A stretch of DNA of 64,000 bases from Hyphomicrobiaceae bacterium (GTDB lineage: Bacteria > Pseudomonadota > Alphaproteobacteria > Rhizobiales > Devosiaceae): assembly GCA_020638065.1 (NCBI GenBank), contig JACKJG010000015.1, positions 8,754 through 72,753 on the forward strand, in the 5' to 3' direction. Positions 29,143-37,903 of this stretch are shown here, piece after piece. Below the pieces are notes generated by a model. It searched no databases. It was given only the letters and a program-made list of their open reading frames with translations, and had not been told where the DNA came from. How positions within the stretch are numbered: position 1 is the first letter of the stretch; each line of letters begins with the position of its first letter. A program made the translations under genes and the position numbers.

Positions 29143-29173
29143 TGCCGGGCGGCTTAGGCTGCCCGGCATTTTT
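29143..29173 (+). terminator. Rho-independent terminator between PQQ dehydrogenase and cytochrome c
   Basis: TGCCGGGCGGC (29143-29153) pairs with GCTGCCCGGCA (29158-29168) around the loop TTAG, with one G-T pair, followed by five T's. Partial read-through would lower cytochrome c expression relative to the dehydrogenase. Confidence 0.88.
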
Positions 29174-29209
29174 GTCTTCATTTGTAAGTGACCGAACCAG
29201 AGAGGCACC

Positions 29210-29734
29210 ATGCCCTTGAGCCGCGTCGTGGCTGTTTCGCTTGCCGCCCTGTCGTTCGGGTTTTTTGCGCTCGCAGCTTCCGCGGTCCGCGCCCAGCAGG
29301 CAGGCGATCTGGTCGGAGATCCGGAACGTGGAAAGATTGTCTTTCGGTCGATTGGCTATTGTGTGAATTGCCACGGTTGGCCCGGTGACGGAAAGACGGG
29401 CGTCCTGCTGCAGGCTCCAGCCGCACCAAACTTGCGCGAGACCGGACTGGATACGGCAGCGCTGATCGAAGTCATCGGATGCGGTATTCCAGGCACCCCG
29501 ATGCCCTATCACGACAGGGCGGCGTATCGCGAGGGCCGGTGTTACGGAATGGACCTGTCCGACTTTGCGCCTGATTCCGAACCGGTGCGCGGAAAAACCT
29601 TCAGCGACAGAGACGTTGCCAATGTGGTCGCCTATCTGCAGACCGACGTGATCGGACGGGGCGAACCGACTTTTGCGGAATGTGCGGATTTCTTTGAAAA
29701 CCCGGACGCTCGCGCCTGCAATAGCCTGAAGTGA
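29210..29734 (+). CDS. Periplasmic c-type cytochrome, likely electron acceptor of the PQQ dehydrogenase
   Basis: A 174-residue protein with a Sec signal peptide (first 28 residues, ending VRAQ). A single haem-binding CVNCH motif lies near residues 51-55. The axial Met is probably in GTPMPYHD. Four further cysteines (IGCG, GRCYG, ECAD, ACNS) could form disulfides, a trait of some alcohol-dehydrogenase-associated cytochromes. It is placed directly after the quinoprotein gene, so it most likely takes its electrons on to the terminal oxidase (inference). Confidence 0.85.
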   Translation: MPLSRVVAVSLAALSFGFFALAASAVRAQQAGDLVGDPERGKIVFRSIGYCVNCHGWPGDGKTGVLLQAPAAPNLRETGLDTAALIEVIGCGIPGTPMPYHDRAAYREGRCYGMDLSDFAPDSEPVRGKTFSDRDVANVVAYLQTDVIGRGEPTFAECADFFENPDARACNSLK

Positions 29735-29741
29735 CGTCGTG

Positions 29742-30488
29742 ATGCGCACAAAGACCCTTCTTGCTCTTTTCGGCCACGCGCTTCTCGGACTTGTCCTTTC
29801 GACGCAGATTTCGTCAGGCCAGGAGCGGCTGGAACCGGTCTACTCCATCTGGGACGTCGAGCTTGGCAAGCCGGTCTCTCAGGTGCCTGACGCCAAAGTT
29901 GGCGAAATCGCCTGCGGCACGGCCGGCGGCCCGCCGGGGCAGGTTCTTGCATCTTTCACGGACTTCATGAACTGCCTGCCAGAGGCCTCCGGCCTGCGCG
30001 AAGTCGAGTTCAACTATGACGACGAACAGGACTACATCGCGAAGGCGCTGGAGGTGGAATACAAGTTTCTCCAGGGTGGCACCTCGGTCTACGCGCATCC
30101 CGTGATTGTGTCACTGCTTGTCGATGAGGAAGGGATTGTGCAGGGCCGCCGAATTGTCACGGATAATCGTGTCGTCGACACCGTGCGAAGAACCGCTTTC
30201 ACGCTGATCCGCAATTTCAAGGCGCGCTACAGTGAATGGTCGCTGAGTTGCGCCGACATCCCATTGAATGAGGGCGAGCAACCCGTTGGCAGCCAGTTTG
30301 TCCACGAATCCTGCACGGGACAGTCGCCCGATGGGGGCACACTGATCGCAATCGAGGCCAGTTATCTGCGCAAGAAGGGCCAGCGCGCCATTAATCAGGA
30401 AACCCAGCAGGTCAATACCGGCTATTTCGAAAGCCAGACCCGATACGAGGAAGTGCTGTCGCCCTATACCCCGGTGATGACCCCATGA
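29742..30488 (+). CDS. Exported protein of unknown function in the PQQ cluster
   Basis: A 248-residue protein with a signal peptide (about 27 residues, ending SSGQ). Four or more cysteines and no membrane segment suggest a soluble disulfide-containing periplasmic protein. The start may be GTG 29739 or ATG 29742, 5-8 bases after the cytochrome stop, so the two genes form an operon. I do not recognise the family. Partnership with the cytochrome or dehydrogenase is inferred from position only. It converges with the pentapeptide-repeat gene, 2 bases apart. Confidence 0.7.
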   Translation: MRTKTLLALFGHALLGLVLSTQISSGQERLEPVYSIWDVELGKPVSQVPDAKVGEIACGTAGGPPGQVLASFTDFMNCLPEASGLREVEFNYDDEQDYIAKALEVEYKFLQGGTSVYAHPVIVSLLVDEEGIVQGRRIVTDNRVVDTVRRTAFTLIRNFKARYSEWSLSCADIPLNEGEQPVGSQFVHESCTGQSPDGGTLIAIEASYLRKKGQRAINQETQQVNTGYFESQTRYEEVLSPYTPVMTP

Positions 30489-30490
30489 TG

Positions 30491-31288
30491 TCAGTTCTGC
30501 AGCCGCCCATCCGCCATGAAGTTGCCGCTCATATTGGCCTGATCGAAATCCACTTCGCGGGTTGCCGCAGTGGTAAAGCGGTTTCCGGTCAACGTGGCGC
30601 CCGTCACCTTGGCACGGCGCAGATTTGCCCCGTAAAAGTCAGTCAGCGAAATCGTCGCGCCGACAAAGCTTGCACTGCCGGCTTCCGCCTGCACAAAACC
30701 GGCATAGCTGATGGTCGCCTCGTCAAACACGCTGCGTCCCAACCGCGCGCCGTTCAGATTGGTTCCCTGCATCGAGGTCTTGCTGAAATCGGCATTATTG
30801 GCAACCGTATCCCGCAGCAGGGCCCGATCCAGCACGGCGCCCGCCAGTTTGGCCGAAGTGAGCCGCGCGGTCTGCAGCCGCGCCTCGGTCAGATTGGAGT
30901 CACTGAGATTGGCTCCCGACATCTGTGCGCCGTAGAACATGGCGCGGGTGAAATCACCGCCGACCAGTTGGACCTGGGTCAGATCGGTCAGATTGAAATT
31001 GGCGCCGATCGCCGTAACCCCATCGAGAATGGCGCCGCGAAGGTTGGCGCGGTGGAAAGTGGCGTCGGTCAGGATGGCGCCGCTAAGGTCGACCCCGCCA
31101 AGATCGGCCTTTTTGAAATTGGCACCGGTCAGATCGCAATCCCGGCATTCCGTGCGCGCTCCGGACACGAGGTCCTCAACCGGACCGGCGCTGGCGGTCG
31201 ACATCAGGCACATGGCGCTTGCGGCCGCAATTACCATGGTTTCAACCCAATTTCGCATGAGAACGCTCACCCTTCTGGCTCCTGACAT
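30491..31288 (-). CDS. Exported pentapeptide-repeat protein
   Basis: A protein of about 265 residues. From ATG 31288 (GAAAGGG just upstream) it has a 34-residue N-terminus ending in a signal peptide (STASA). ATG 31258 is an alternative start giving a neat 24-residue signal. The rest is a right-handed quadrilateral helix of A(D/N)LxX pentapeptides (ANFKKADLGGVDLSGAILTDATF and so on, about 35 repeats) with a CRDCDL pair at its start. Many such exported proteins have unknown roles; it need not be a gyrase inhibitor. Its start region overlaps that of the divergent nuclease gene. Confidence 0.82.
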   Translation of the reverse strand: MSGARRVSVLMRNWVETMVIAAASAMCLMSTASAGPVEDLVSGARTECRDCDLTGANFKKADLGGVDLSGAILTDATFHRANLRGAILDGVTAIGANFNLTDLTQVQLVGGDFTRAMFYGAQMSGANLSDSNLTEARLQTARLTSAKLAGAVLDRALLRDTVANNADFSKTSMQGTNLNGARLGRSVFDEATISYAGFVQAEAGSASFVGATISLTDFYGANLRRAKVTGATLTGNRFTTAATREVDFDQANMSGNFMADGRLQN

Positions 31289-31850
31289 GACCCTTTCATC
31301 ATCTCTTACCCTACGTTTACGATCTCCCGTCCGTTCTATCTTATTGTATTTGATAATGGCCGTTTTTGCGACGTCTGCAGGGCTTTGGTCATCGGCGGGT
31401 TCGGCTGAGGACGTGATCACGATAAGCGGCCCGGCGCGCGTCCTCGACGCCGACATCCTGATCGTGGGCAATCAACGGGTGATTTTGTGGGGTATCGACG
31501 CCCCTGAACGCGGCCAGACCTGCATTCTCGATGCCCGGATGTGGGGATGTTACGACGCGGCGAAGCGTTTGCTCGAGACCCTTGCTGCACGTGGAAACCT
31601 CGACTGTTATCTGGTCGGCGACCCCGACCCGTTCAACCGCTATTATGGCGTGTGCGAATTCAACGGCGAGGATATTGGCGCCGAAATGGTACGCCAGGGC
31701 ATGGCCCTGGCCTATTCCACACAGACCAGTGACTACGAAGCCGTTCAGCTCGAAGCCATCACCGCCGGCAAGGGCCTGTGGCAGCCGGGTGCGCAGTTCC
31801 AGGAGCCCTGGCTGTGGCGGATACAACACACACCCGGTGGCTACCGGTAA
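31287..31850 (+). CDS. Staphylococcal-nuclease-like (TNase) exported nuclease
   Basis: A protein of about 187 residues with an N-terminal hydrophobic signal/anchor (about residues 16-43, ending SAGSA). An SNase domain follows (GPARVLDADILIVGNQRVILWGIDAPE), with the usual DAPERGQTC and the YYGVCEFNGEDIGAEMVRQGMALAY segment. The catalytic Arg of the first motif corresponds to the R in VILWGIDAPERG. The start is uncertain: ATG 31257, 31287 or 31356, none with a strong site. Its stop TAA abuts the ATG of the MotA/ExbB-like gene at 31851, so it probably heads a four-gene operon. Confidence 0.8.
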   Translation: MTLSSSLTLRLRSPVRSILLYLIMAVFATSAGLWSSAGSAEDVITISGPARVLDADILIVGNQRVILWGIDAPERGQTCILDARMWGCYDAAKRLLETLAARGNLDCYLVGDPDPFNRYYGVCEFNGEDIGAEMVRQGMALAYSTQTSDYEAVQLEAITAGKGLWQPGAQFQEPWLWRIQHTPGGYR

Positions 31851-32678
31851 ATGCAAAAGGCCGACGACATGGAAAAGTCAGACACAAAGTCCGAAAATAC
31901 CAGCGACGGGTCCCGCAAATCCGCGATCGACCGTCTCATGGGGCTCTTCGGTGACGATGCCTACGATGCGGTTCTGCGTTGGGTGATCCTGGTCGGCCTG
32001 ATCTGCCTGGGAGCCGTCATTCTCTGGGATTACGGCTTTCTTGGTTACATGTTCGACGTCGATTTGAGCCGCATTTCGATCCTGATCATCATCGTGTTCG
32101 CCGGGTTCTCCGGCTATTGCCTGCTGGTACTTTTGACCTTCGCCCGCGAGTACAGGTTCGTCGCCAAACTCTCAAAAACGCTACACCACGACTGGCACTC
32201 GGTTCAGGTTTCCGAAAACGATATCGAATTTCCGCATGGCACCGGCCGCTCCTATACCGGCATCTACCTGACCGACATTGCGCTCAAGGAATTCCGCGAA
32301 CCGGGCGGCGACCGGGGTCTGCTTCTCGAAGGGCTCGCGTCGCATTTCCGCTCGCGCACCCGGGTTGGCACCTTTTCCGCCGATCTCCTTTACAAGCTCG
32401 GCATGCTCGGCACGGTGATCGGCTTTGTCATCATGCTGACCTCGATCGGCGATTTGTCCAACTTCGATACTGAAAGCCTGCGCGGCGCCTTGCAGAAGAT
32501 GACTGGCGGCATGGCCGTCGCCCTTCTGACCACAATTGCCGGGCTGGTATGCGGTATTCTGCTGCGCCTGCAATTCAACATCGCCGACGCGACCGCAACG
32601 CGCATCCTGCAGGAAGTGGTGCGCATCACCGAAACCGCGCTGATCCCCAGGATCAAACAGGTTGCCGCCAATGTTTGA
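31851..32678 (+). CDS. MotA/TolQ/ExbB-type proton channel protein
   Basis: A 275-residue inner-membrane protein. A hydrophilic N-terminus (about 40 residues) precedes two helices (about 45-67 and 78-102) and a cytoplasmic loop. A pair of helices follows in the MotA/TolQ/ExbB domain (KLGMLGTVIGFVIMLTSI and MAVALLTTIAGLVCGILL). Such proteins form the stator of proton-motive-force-driven machines with an ExbD/TolR/MotB partner. The next gene, overlapping by 8 bases, has the matching single N-terminal helix. The start ATG 31851 follows the nuclease stop directly; ATG 31869 is an alternative. Confidence 0.85.
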   Translation: MQKADDMEKSDTKSENTSDGSRKSAIDRLMGLFGDDAYDAVLRWVILVGLICLGAVILWDYGFLGYMFDVDLSRISILIIIVFAGFSGYCLLVLLTFAREYRFVAKLSKTLHHDWHSVQVSENDIEFPHGTGRSYTGIYLTDIALKEFREPGGDRGLLLEGLASHFRSRTRVGTFSADLLYKLGMLGTVIGFVIMLTSIGDLSNFDTESLRGALQKMTGGMAVALLTTIAGLVCGILLRLQFNIADATATRILQEVVRITETALIPRIKQVAANV

Positions 32679-33351
32679 ACCGGAACAGGAATCCGAGTTC
32701 GACGTTTTTACCGACCTGCTGTTCAACTCGCTGGTCGCGATCTCGTTCCTGTTTTTTCTGGCTTTTGCCATGATCAATCCGATCGCGGAAACCGGAAAGA
32801 TCGACCCCAAGGCCGAATTGCTGATCACCGTTCGCTGGCCGGACAACAATCCCAACGACGTCGATACCTATGTCGAGGACCCGATTGGCAACGTCGTCTG
32901 GTACAACAGGCGCGAGGCCGGCCTGATGCATCTCGATCGCGACGACCGGGGCATGTTCAAGGACGTGATCGTCGTCAATGACCAGGAAATCGCCAATCCG
33001 CTCAATCAGGAAAGCGTCTCCATTCGCGGTTTGTCCGACGGCGAATACGTGGTCAATATCGTCCAGTACATTGCGACGACATCGGAACCGCTGCCGGTCC
33101 AGGTCAAGGTCGAAAAACTGAACCCGGTGGTCAAGGTGGTTTTCTATGGCACGATCGACCTCATCGGCACCGGTGACGAAAAAACGGCGGTTCGCTTCAC
33201 CCTGGCGGACGGCGAAGTCGGCGATGTCAACAACAGGCCGAAAAGCCTCGTATCCCTGACCCGTCAGGACAAGTCTTCGGACCCGAACGGCGCCGTAATG
33301 GATGCAACCGGCCTGCTGCCGGTGCCGCAAGCGGGGGGAACGGCGCAATGA
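32671..33351 (+). CDS. Membrane-anchored periplasmic partner of the proton channel protein
   Basis: A 226-residue protein. A short cytoplasmic N-terminus (EPEQESEFDVFTDLLFN) leads into one helix (about 19-35) whose sequence resembles the ExbD/MotB-type plug helix, with an Asp just before it (DVFTDLLFN). The rest is a periplasmic beta-rich domain I do not recognise (DVDTYVEDPIGNVVWYNRR is pre-peptidase/C2-like in style). ATG 32671 overlaps the upstream stop by 8 bases and the downstream gene overlaps by 4, so the three are translated together. Role: probable energised partner of the MotA-like protein (inference). Confidence 0.72.
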   Translation: MFEPEQESEFDVFTDLLFNSLVAISFLFFLAFAMINPIAETGKIDPKAELLITVRWPDNNPNDVDTYVEDPIGNVVWYNRREAGLMHLDRDDRGMFKDVIVVNDQEIANPLNQESVSIRGLSDGEYVVNIVQYIATTSEPLPVQVKVEKLNPVVKVVFYGTIDLIGTGDEKTAVRFTLADGEVGDVNNRPKSLVSLTRQDKSSDPNGAVMDATGLLPVPQAGGTAQ

Positions 33352-33935
33352 CGTTCACCATTCTCACCTTCGCCGGCGCTTACGCGCTTCTTGCCGCGCT
33401 TCTCGCCTTCATCCTCCTGTCGGCCCGGCTCCATCCGGTTATCAAGCTGGTTGCCGCTGCAGCAACGGCAGTCCTGATGACGCTCACCTATATCGACATC
33501 GGTGAACTGCGCGGCTTGCCCTCGGACAGCCCGTTGCCGAACGCCTTCAAGCTGCACTGGGCCCGTGTCGTCGAACCCAACCAGTTGCATAACGAACCGG
33601 GCCACGTATTCCTGTGGGTCGAGGCGCTCGATCAGGACAATTATCCAAGCGGCGTCCCGCGCGCCTACCAATTGCCCTACGATCCCGAATTGGTGAAGAA
33701 GGTGGAAGTGGCAATGGGCAAGATCACCGCCGGGGAATCGATTGCCGGCAAGGTTGACGCCGATGTGCCGCAGCAGGACGATACGGCTGAGGAACTTGCC
33801 CTCCAGGTTCAGGCGCAATCCCGCCCGACGCAGGATCAAAGCACGCAGGCAGGCGAACGCTACCTCAAATTCGATCCCGCCAATCTGGCCTTCGGCGAAA
33901 TGCCGGCCCCGGTCACCCCCGACAAACCCCAATAG
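33348..33935 (+). CDS. Two-helix membrane protein with periplasmic tail, unknown
   Basis: A 195-residue protein with two predicted helices (about residues 3-25 and 29-48) followed by a hydrophilic domain and a Gln/Pro-rich tail. No family recognised. It overlaps the preceding gene by 4 bases (ATGA), so it is part of the same translational unit as the MotA/ExbB-like pair. It may be a third component of that channel machine. Confidence 0.7.
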   Translation: MTFTILTFAGAYALLAALLAFILLSARLHPVIKLVAAAATAVLMTLTYIDIGELRGLPSDSPLPNAFKLHWARVVEPNQLHNEPGHVFLWVEALDQDNYPSGVPRAYQLPYDPELVKKVEVAMGKITAGESIAGKVDADVPQQDDTAEELALQVQAQSRPTQDQSTQAGERYLKFDPANLAFGEMPAPVTPDKPQ

Positions 33936-33998
33936 GCCGCCTTAATCTTCGCGGGCGCTTCTGGCCGCATTGATATCCGATTTTGAGGTGGCCGCGGC

Positions 33999-34760
33999 CT
34001 ATTCCGGTTCGACGCCGGGATTTGCGCCGCTGAGCGACACGTAGGCATCCGTCAAATTGGCGGCCCCGCACTGCGTCATGAGCGCCGCTGGCGAGCCTTC
34101 GGCGAAAATCCGGCCGCGGTTGAGGATAGCGATCCGATCCGCGTTCTGGACCTCGTCGACGATATGGGTTGCCCACAGAATTGCGGTTCCGTGTTCGCCG
34201 CCGATCTTGTGCATGTGGGCGACAAGCCGCAGGCGCGACACCGTATCGAGGCCAACGGAGGGCTCGTCGAGCAAAAGCAGTTTCGGTTCGCTCAGCATAG
34301 CGCGCGCAATCTCGACACGGCGCTGGTTACCACCCGAAAGCGTGCCAACCGGTTTGTCGAGCAGCTCATCGATTTCCATCAGATCGACGACGGCGTTGAT
34401 GCGCTTTTTCAGGCGTTCGCCGAACAGCCCGAACAGGCCGCCATGGAACTTGAGATTGGCGCGAACAGTCATTTCCAGATCGAGAGAGCGCGCCTGGAAG
34501 ACCACGCCAAGCTGAGACAGGATCTGGTGGGCATCCTGCAAGTAGGAGTGCCCGAACAGGTTGAGCGTGCCGCTGTCCGGCGCGAACAGTCCGGATGCAA
34601 CCTGAAACAGCGTCGATTTTCCCGCCCCGTTCGGCCCGAGCAGCCCCACAAGTTCGGCTTCCCCAATGGCCAGACTGACGCCGTCAAGAGCGACGGTCCT
34701 GCCGTAACTCTTGCGGATTTCAGAGAATTGCAGAACCGTCGGCCGGTTTGTCTTGATCAT
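33999..34760 (-). CDS. ABC-2-type ATP-binding protein, PQQ-alcohol-dehydrogenase-associated (LutE-like)
   Basis: A 253-residue cytoplasmic ATPase with Walker A GPNGAGKST, signature LSGGNQRR, Walker B LLLLDEP and the H-loop ATHIVDE. The sequence type is the ABC-2 exporter-like ATPase found beside PQQ dehydrogenases (NCBIfam PQQ_ABC_ATP group) and called LutE in the lanthanide-uptake cluster of Methylorubrum. Its permease partner is probably the gene at 40044 on the other strand. It overlaps the upstream ATPase gene by 4 bases (ATGA), tying it to the NitT/TauT-like operon. Confidence 0.85.
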   Translation of the reverse strand: MIKTNRPTVLQFSEIRKSYGRTVALDGVSLAIGEAELVGLLGPNGAGKSTLFQVASGLFAPDSGTLNLFGHSYLQDAHQILSQLGVVFQARSLDLEMTVRANLKFHGGLFGLFGERLKKRINAVVDLMEIDELLDKPVGTLSGGNQRRVEIARAMLSEPKLLLLDEPSVGLDTVSRLRLVAHMHKIGGEHGTAILWATHIVDEVQNADRIAILNRGRIFAEGSPAALMTQCGAANLTDAYVSLSGANPGVEPE

Positions 34761-35485
34761 GTGACCGCCTCCTGGCTTGTTTCGGCGATGCGTTCAGCCA
34801 GCCGCACCACATCGAGCGGCCCACGCGCGTCGCGCGGCAGGTCGAACACCAGTTCCGCCACGATGCGAACCGGGCGCCTGCCGAGCAGGACGACCCGATC
34901 GGCCAGCCGGGCCGCATCCTGCGGATCGTGCGAAACCAGAATCACGGTCGGTTTCTCCTCGGCGATGACCGAACGGAACAGGGACTGAAGTTCGCCAACG
35001 AGAACGCTGTCCAGCGACACGAATGGCTCGTCCAGCAACAAAAGACGCGAATTGGCGGCGAGCGCCCTGGCCAAACCGAGGCGCCGCTGCATCCCGCCGC
35101 TCATCTGGCGCGGATAGGCGTGGGCATAGGGTCCAAGGCCAACCCGGCTGATCAGGTCCTCGGCGCGGCCGGCGTCAACATGGGCGACCAAACGGCAGAG
35201 ATTGTCGACACTGTCGAACCAGGGCAATAGGCGGGCATCCTGAAACACGAAGCCGGGAGGTGGTGCCAGGTCGGCGCGCTGCCCGTCGATCAGGATTTCG
35301 CCGGTATAGTCAGTGTCCACCCCGCCGATGAGCCGCAAGAGCGTCGTCTTTCCGACCCCGGACGGGCCGATCAGGGCGACCACTTCTCCGGGCCGCACCG
35401 CGAGGCGGAAGTCGCTGAACAGCGGCGCGGCTTCGGCGGCGAACCGCTTGTGCTCGATATTGATGTTTACGGCGTGTCGCGCCAT
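34757..35485 (-). CDS. NitT/TauT-type ABC transporter ATP-binding protein
   Basis: A 242-residue ATPase with Walker A GPSGVGKTT, signature MSGGMQRR, Walker B LLLLDEP and H-loop VSHDPQD. The sequence resembles SsuB/TauB-type ATPases of sulfonate, taurine, nitrate or related importers. It overlaps the permease gene by 19 bases and the following ABC-2 ATPase by 4. Substrate unknown; see the binding protein at 36294. Confidence 0.87.
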   Translation of the reverse strand: MARHAVNINIEHKRFAAEAAPLFSDFRLAVRPGEVVALIGPSGVGKTTLLRLIGGVDTDYTGEILIDGQRADLAPPPGFVFQDARLLPWFDSVDNLCRLVAHVDAGRAEDLISRVGLGPYAHAYPRQMSGGMQRRLGLARALAANSRLLLLDEPFVSLDSVLVGELQSLFRSVIAEEKPTVILVSHDPQDAARLADRVVLLGRRPVRIVAELVFDLPRDARGPLDVVRLAERIAETSQEAVT

Positions 35486-36315
35486 CTCAAAAACCGACTT
35501 TCGAGTGGCCGGAGCACGAGATACTCGATCGCGACCACGACCAGAATGAACACAATTGTGTAGGCGAGCACGCCCTTGATGTCGAAGAACTGAAAGAACA
35601 CGCTGACCCGGAACCCCACGCCGCCATCGCTTCCGAGAACCTCGAACACCAGAACGATCTTCCAGATCAGCGAGATGCCCGTGCGCGCAGCGGCCAGGAC
35701 AAAGGGAATGAGTTGAGGTACGTAGATCACCCGCAAGCGATGTCCGGTCGACAGGCGAAAGGCGTCGGCAAGCTCGTCGAATTCCGGCGCAAGACTGCGC
35801 ACGCCCTCGCGGATGGTCGTTGTCACCAGCGGCACCTTGTTGATGACCACGGCCAGGATCAGGGCGAACTCCGTCAGGCCGAGCCAGATATAGCAGGCGA
35901 TAGCGACAACGATGGCGGGCAGGTTAAGGCCGACCACGACCCACGGACCGAACAGCCGGTCGACGGGTCTCAGCCTGCCGAGCACCAGGCCGAGCGCCAG
36001 GCCGACGGCCATGGCAACCACAAAGCCGATGCTTGCGCGTGTCAGCGTCTTGGCGAAGTCGGCCAAAAGGTTTCCCGAGATGGCCAACTCGGTGATCTCA
36101 CTGGCTACCGCCAGTGGTGTCGGCAAAAACCGCGACGACATCGCAATGGCGAGAATATGCCAGATGACCACCAACAGCGGTAGCGACAACCACTCGAGCA
36201 CTGACAGGCGCAACCGCCCCCCGGCCCACGACGCGCCCCTTGATGCCTGCGGTACGCGCCCGGTATCGGAAGGTGGTTCGCTGCCACGCACGCTTATCTG
36301 TGATATCCCCGCCAA
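35467..36315 (-). CDS. NitT/TauT-type ABC transporter permease
   Basis: A 282-residue inner-membrane permease with about six helices. The cytoplasmic EAA-type loop (ADAFRLSTGHRLRVIYVPQLIPFVLAAARTG) contacts the ATPase. The family is SsuC/TauC-like. It overlaps the gene of the binding protein by 22 bases and that of the ATPase by 19. The C-terminus ends with LRPLESRFLRWR, a common ending in this family. Confidence 0.88.
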   Translation of the reverse strand: MAGISQISVRGSEPPSDTGRVPQASRGASWAGGRLRLSVLEWLSLPLLVVIWHILAIAMSSRFLPTPLAVASEITELAISGNLLADFAKTLTRASIGFVVAMAVGLALGLVLGRLRPVDRLFGPWVVVGLNLPAIVVAIACYIWLGLTEFALILAVVINKVPLVTTTIREGVRSLAPEFDELADAFRLSTGHRLRVIYVPQLIPFVLAAARTGISLIWKIVLVFEVLGSDGGVGFRVSVFFQFFDIKGVLAYTIVFILVVVAIEYLVLRPLESRFLRWRDTP

Positions 36316-37286
36316 AATGTACCGTTCGCAAGGGTTGGTGTGTCGCCGACCAGATCGGCGCCGCCATATTGCGCCATCAGGGCGAACGATTGGGCCGCCG
36401 CATCTACGTCTTCTTGCGAATAGCCCGTTATGATGCCGGCACGATAGGCGTCGCGCAGGCCGATGAACAGTGCATCATTGTCGCCAACGTTCATGGCGCC
36501 GCGGATCTGTTCCCAGACGCTGTCGTCGTTCAGCAACGCATCCTTGGCATCAAACGAGGCATCGAGAAAAGCGTGCAACTCGTCCTTCTTCTTGCGGGCA
36601 TTGGCCTCGCTGAACACCCAGCCGAGCAGCGGGGGCGTGCGTGCCACACCGAGTTCAGCCATCATATCCTTGACCGAAATCAGCTCCTGCATGCCTGCGA
36701 TTTTGGCACGCGCGTTCCAGTGCCAGAAATTGAGCGATGCTTGCGACTGGCCGGAGGCCAGAAGTTCATTGATCAGCGGCGGTGCGCCGTATTTGGCCGT
36801 GATCTGGCCGGCAAGGGCATCGCCGGTCTTGGCCTGATAATAGGCCTGCAAGATCACCCAGCTCTTGTCGACAGGTCCGCCGGCAATGCCGATGGTCTTG
36901 CCTGGCAGATCCTCAATCGACTGCACGGCCCCATTGGGATCGACCATCAAACCGCCCACGGCCAATGAATGCGGCACGAAGGTGAAATCCGCACCCTGGT
37001 TGCGCTGGATCGACACCCAGATGAAGTCGGACAGGATCACGTCGGCCGCGCCACCTTGCAGCGCAACCTGCCCTGCACGGCTGTCTGCAACCGGCCGCAC
37101 CTCGATTTCGATCCCGTGTTTCTTGTCGAGACCAAGCGCCTCTATCGCCGCGATCTCCCAGGAAGCGGTGCCGCCCTCCTGAAGCGCGAGCGCAATCTTT
37201 TTGGTTTCCGGGCTGAATGCCGAAAGGCTCACCCAAGCGATCACAATTAGCGCCAGTGCCCCGGCGCGTCCTAGCCAACTTTTCAT
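36294..37286 (-). CDS. NitT/TauT-type ABC transporter substrate-binding protein
   Basis: A 330-residue periplasmic binding protein with a signal peptide (about 25 residues, ending LSAFS). The fold is the type II periplasmic fold of the SsuA/TauA/NMT1-like family (GGTASWEIAAIEALGLDKKHGIEI near the start, ADVILSDFIWV, LPGKTIGIAGGPVDKSW). It is first in a leftward four-gene operon ending with the PQQ-associated ABC-2 ATPase. The ligand is unknown; in this setting an alcohol-derived, cofactor or metal-complex ligand is possible. Confidence 0.87.
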   Translation of the reverse strand: MKSWLGRAGALALIVIAWVSLSAFSPETKKIALALQEGGTASWEIAAIEALGLDKKHGIEIEVRPVADSRAGQVALQGGAADVILSDFIWVSIQRNQGADFTFVPHSLAVGGLMVDPNGAVQSIEDLPGKTIGIAGGPVDKSWVILQAYYQAKTGDALAGQITAKYGAPPLINELLASGQSQASLNFWHWNARAKIAGMQELISVKDMMAELGVARTPPLLGWVFSEANARKKKDELHAFLDASFDAKDALLNDDSVWEQIRGAMNVGDNDALFIGLRDAYRAGIITGYSQEDVDAAAQSFALMAQYGGADLVGDTPTLANGTFWRGYHR

Positions 37287-37464
37287 CGTCCCCTCCCGGC
37301 CAATGTCACAACGTCACGTTTTTCAAAAGAGCTAGCACCATCGCTTATTCGACTTGGCAATGTCCAACATCAATGCGCGCAGATTGACCTTTGGGCAGCG
37401 CTGTCGAAACCTGCTCTTGAAGCATCACCGGGCCGGAAACCTGGTAACGCCTGACGGAGGACAA

Positions 37465-37896
37465 ATGGGAATCAGGAACAGAACGCACTGGGCCATAGCT
37501 GCCCTTGTTGCAATGGGCATGGTTGCCCCGGCGCATGGCGAGGGAAACCTGGCGTCGCGTCCGGAGCGCCTGCCGGATACCGAAATCAATGGCGTGGACC
37601 TGACCCTGTCGGAACACGAATATCATCTTGAAACCGGAAAATACTATCGCTGGCGCATCGTCAGCGATGGTAGCGACGAATTCGCCGTCAAGGCACCTGA
37701 ATTGTTCCGCAATTCCTGGATCGATCAGGTCGTTATCGATGACCTCGAAGTCAAACCCATGGGGCTTTATAGCGTCGAGTTCGACGATGAGGGCACGATC
37801 GATATCTGGTTTGTGCCAATCCGGCCGGGGCGCTATGAGTTCTGGGTGGACGGCTATGAGGACAGGGGCATGAGCGGTGATTTCATTGTCGACTAG
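37465..37896 (+). CDS. Small exported cupredoxin-like protein
   Basis: A 143-residue protein with a Sec signal (first 25 residues, ending APAHG) and a mature beta-sandwich-like domain. The C-terminal IRPGRYEFWVDGYEDRGMSGDFIV resembles the cupredoxin end, but the usual copper-binding Cys and His are missing (no Cys in the mature part), so it is unlikely to hold a type I copper. GGAGG (37456-37460) precedes ATG 37465. It is first of a rightward operon with the propeller, binding protein and permease of the PQQ-associated ABC set. Confidence 0.75.
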   Translation: MGIRNRTHWAIAALVAMGMVAPAHGEGNLASRPERLPDTEINGVDLTLSEHEYHLETGKYYRWRIVSDGSDEFAVKAPELFRNSWIDQVVIDDLEVKPMGLYSVEFDDEGTIDIWFVPIRPGRYEFWVDGYEDRGMSGDFIVD

Positions 37897-37903
37897 GCAT
37901 TGG

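Noticed and set aside
30939..31286. Long N-terminal extension of the nuclease frame
   Set aside because: It runs antisense to the pentapeptide-repeat gene and is Arg/Pro-rich without homology; a later ATG fits the signal peptide and SNase domain.
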